In this document: piece by piece, positions 5,839 through 6,247 of the stretch
Position numbering within the stretch: the stretch's first letter is position 1
Layout: each line of letters opens with the position of its first letter
Origin: JBOHHR01 sp050740975
GTDB taxonomy: Bacteria; Pseudomonadota; Gammaproteobacteria; JBOHHR01
DNA: 6,247 nucleotides
Assembly (NCBI GenBank): GCA_050740975.1
Contig: JBOIEE010000247.1
Span: 1 to 6,247, forward strand
Direction: 5' to 3'
Position numbers and translations under genes: made by a program
The notes under the pieces: generated by a model
What the model saw: the letters and a program-made list of their open reading frames with translations, nothing else
Told to the model about the DNA's origin: nothing
The model's database searches: none

Positions 5839-6247
5839 ATGACCACCATGATCCGCGAGATCTACGAGGCGCTGAAGGAAGCGGGTGCATCCGAAGAGAA
5901 AGCCACGGCTGCGGCCTCGGTGCTACTCGGTGAGTTTCTGCATCGAGGAAACACGGGCGAGCTTGCCACGCAAAGTGACCTCCGCGAGCTCGGAAGTGGT
6001 CTCCACGAGCTCGAAGGCGGTGTACGGGAGCTCGAAACTAGCCTCCGAGAAAAGATCGGAGAAGAGATCGCAGGCGTACGAGAAGAGATCGGAGGCGTGC
6101 GGTTAGAGATCGGAGGCGTGCGGGGAGAGGTTCAGAACTTGGACAAACGCTTGGCCGTAGTCGAACGAGAGTTGGAAATCATTCGCTGGATCGTAGGCGG
6201 AGTTGGTTTTGGGGTCTTGTTGCTCGTGATTCGAAGCTTCTGGCCGG
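5839..6247 (+). CDS. small coiled-coil membrane-anchored protein, DUF1640-like, 3' end outside window
   Basis: The frame opens at ATG 5839 and is still open after 136 codons at the right edge. AGGA at 5827-5830, 8 nt upstream, supports this start over ATG 5848. The protein begins with a helical segment (MTTMIREIYEALKEAG) and continues with ELATQSDLRELGSGLHELEG (41-60). A strict heptad coiled coil follows from about 61 to 114, including three 7-residue repeats of the EIGGVR type (about 76-96). It ends in a hydrophobic helix (about 115-132, IIRWIVGGVGFGVLLLVI), probably a C-terminal membrane anchor. This layout resembles the DUF1640 (CCDC90-like) proteins common in proteobacteria, whose bacterial function is unknown. 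Only a few residues are likely to be missing. It lies 47 nt after the pterin dehydratase gene and may be unrelated to the operon. No function is assigned. Confidence 0.8.
   Translation, partial: MTTMIREIYEALKEAGASEEKATAAASVLLGEFLHRGNTGELATQSDLRELGSGLHELEGGVRELETSLREKIGEEIAGVREEIGGVRLEIGGVRGEVQNLDKRLAVVERELEIIRWIVGGVGFGVLLLVIRSFWP
6064..6126 (+). repeat. 21-bp tandem repeat, three units, in the coiled-coil gene
   Basis: Three 21-bp units start at 6064, 6085 and 6106, each opening with GAGATCG and containing GGCGT in the middle (GAGATCGGAGGCGTGC in the last two). Each unit encodes one coiled-coil heptad. A degenerate unit (AAGATCGGAGAA) precedes them. Unit two and unit three are the most alike, which suggests recent duplication. 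Confidence 0.75.

Overview
The window most likely comes from the chromosome of a methylotrophic or methane-associated proteobacterium. The best evidence is a plus-strand pair made of a DUF447 protein and a bacterial homologue of MfnB. MfnB is the enzyme that makes the furan precursor of methanofuran. In bacteria such genes are known from organisms that oxidise formaldehyde through methylofuran and tetrahydromethanopterin. The moderately high G+C, the YbfF-like esterase and the DUF1640-like coiled-coil protein also fit a proteobacterium. The exact lineage is inference.

Layout. Positions 1-3862 are all read on the minus strand, and 4098 to the end on the plus strand, so the region around 3863-4097 is a divergent promoter region. 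In transcription order the minus strand carries a vapB-vapC toxin-antitoxin pair (3862 to 3255), an alpha/beta hydrolase (3145 to 2375), a 168-bp near-palindromic MITE-like repeat (2370 to 2203), a CorA-family divalent cation transporter with GMS instead of GMN (2116 to 1136), and a DUF262 (GmrSD N-terminal-like) protein that runs off the left edge (1093 to 1). The plus strand carries DUF447, mfnB, a pterin-4a-carbinolamine dehydratase, and a small membrane-anchored coiled-coil protein cut by the right edge.

How the genes work together. DUF447 and mfnB overlap by ATGA and must be cotranscribed. The pterin dehydratase follows 12 nt after mfnB behind a strong Shine-Dalgarno sequence. These three look like a small operon for C1-carrier cofactor biosynthesis (furan and possibly pterin). 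The minus-strand half looks like an accessory patch: a toxin-antitoxin module, a non-autonomous mobile-element-like repeat, and a DUF262 gene of the type often found in restriction or defence loci, behind a CorA gene 42 nt upstream.

I found no CRISPR array, rRNA, recognisable tRNA or complete insertion sequence. I see no strong case for a wholly new system. The points most worth a second look are the inverted-repeat element, the bacterial mfnB operon with its pterin dehydratase, and the CorA(GMS)-DUF262 tandem.
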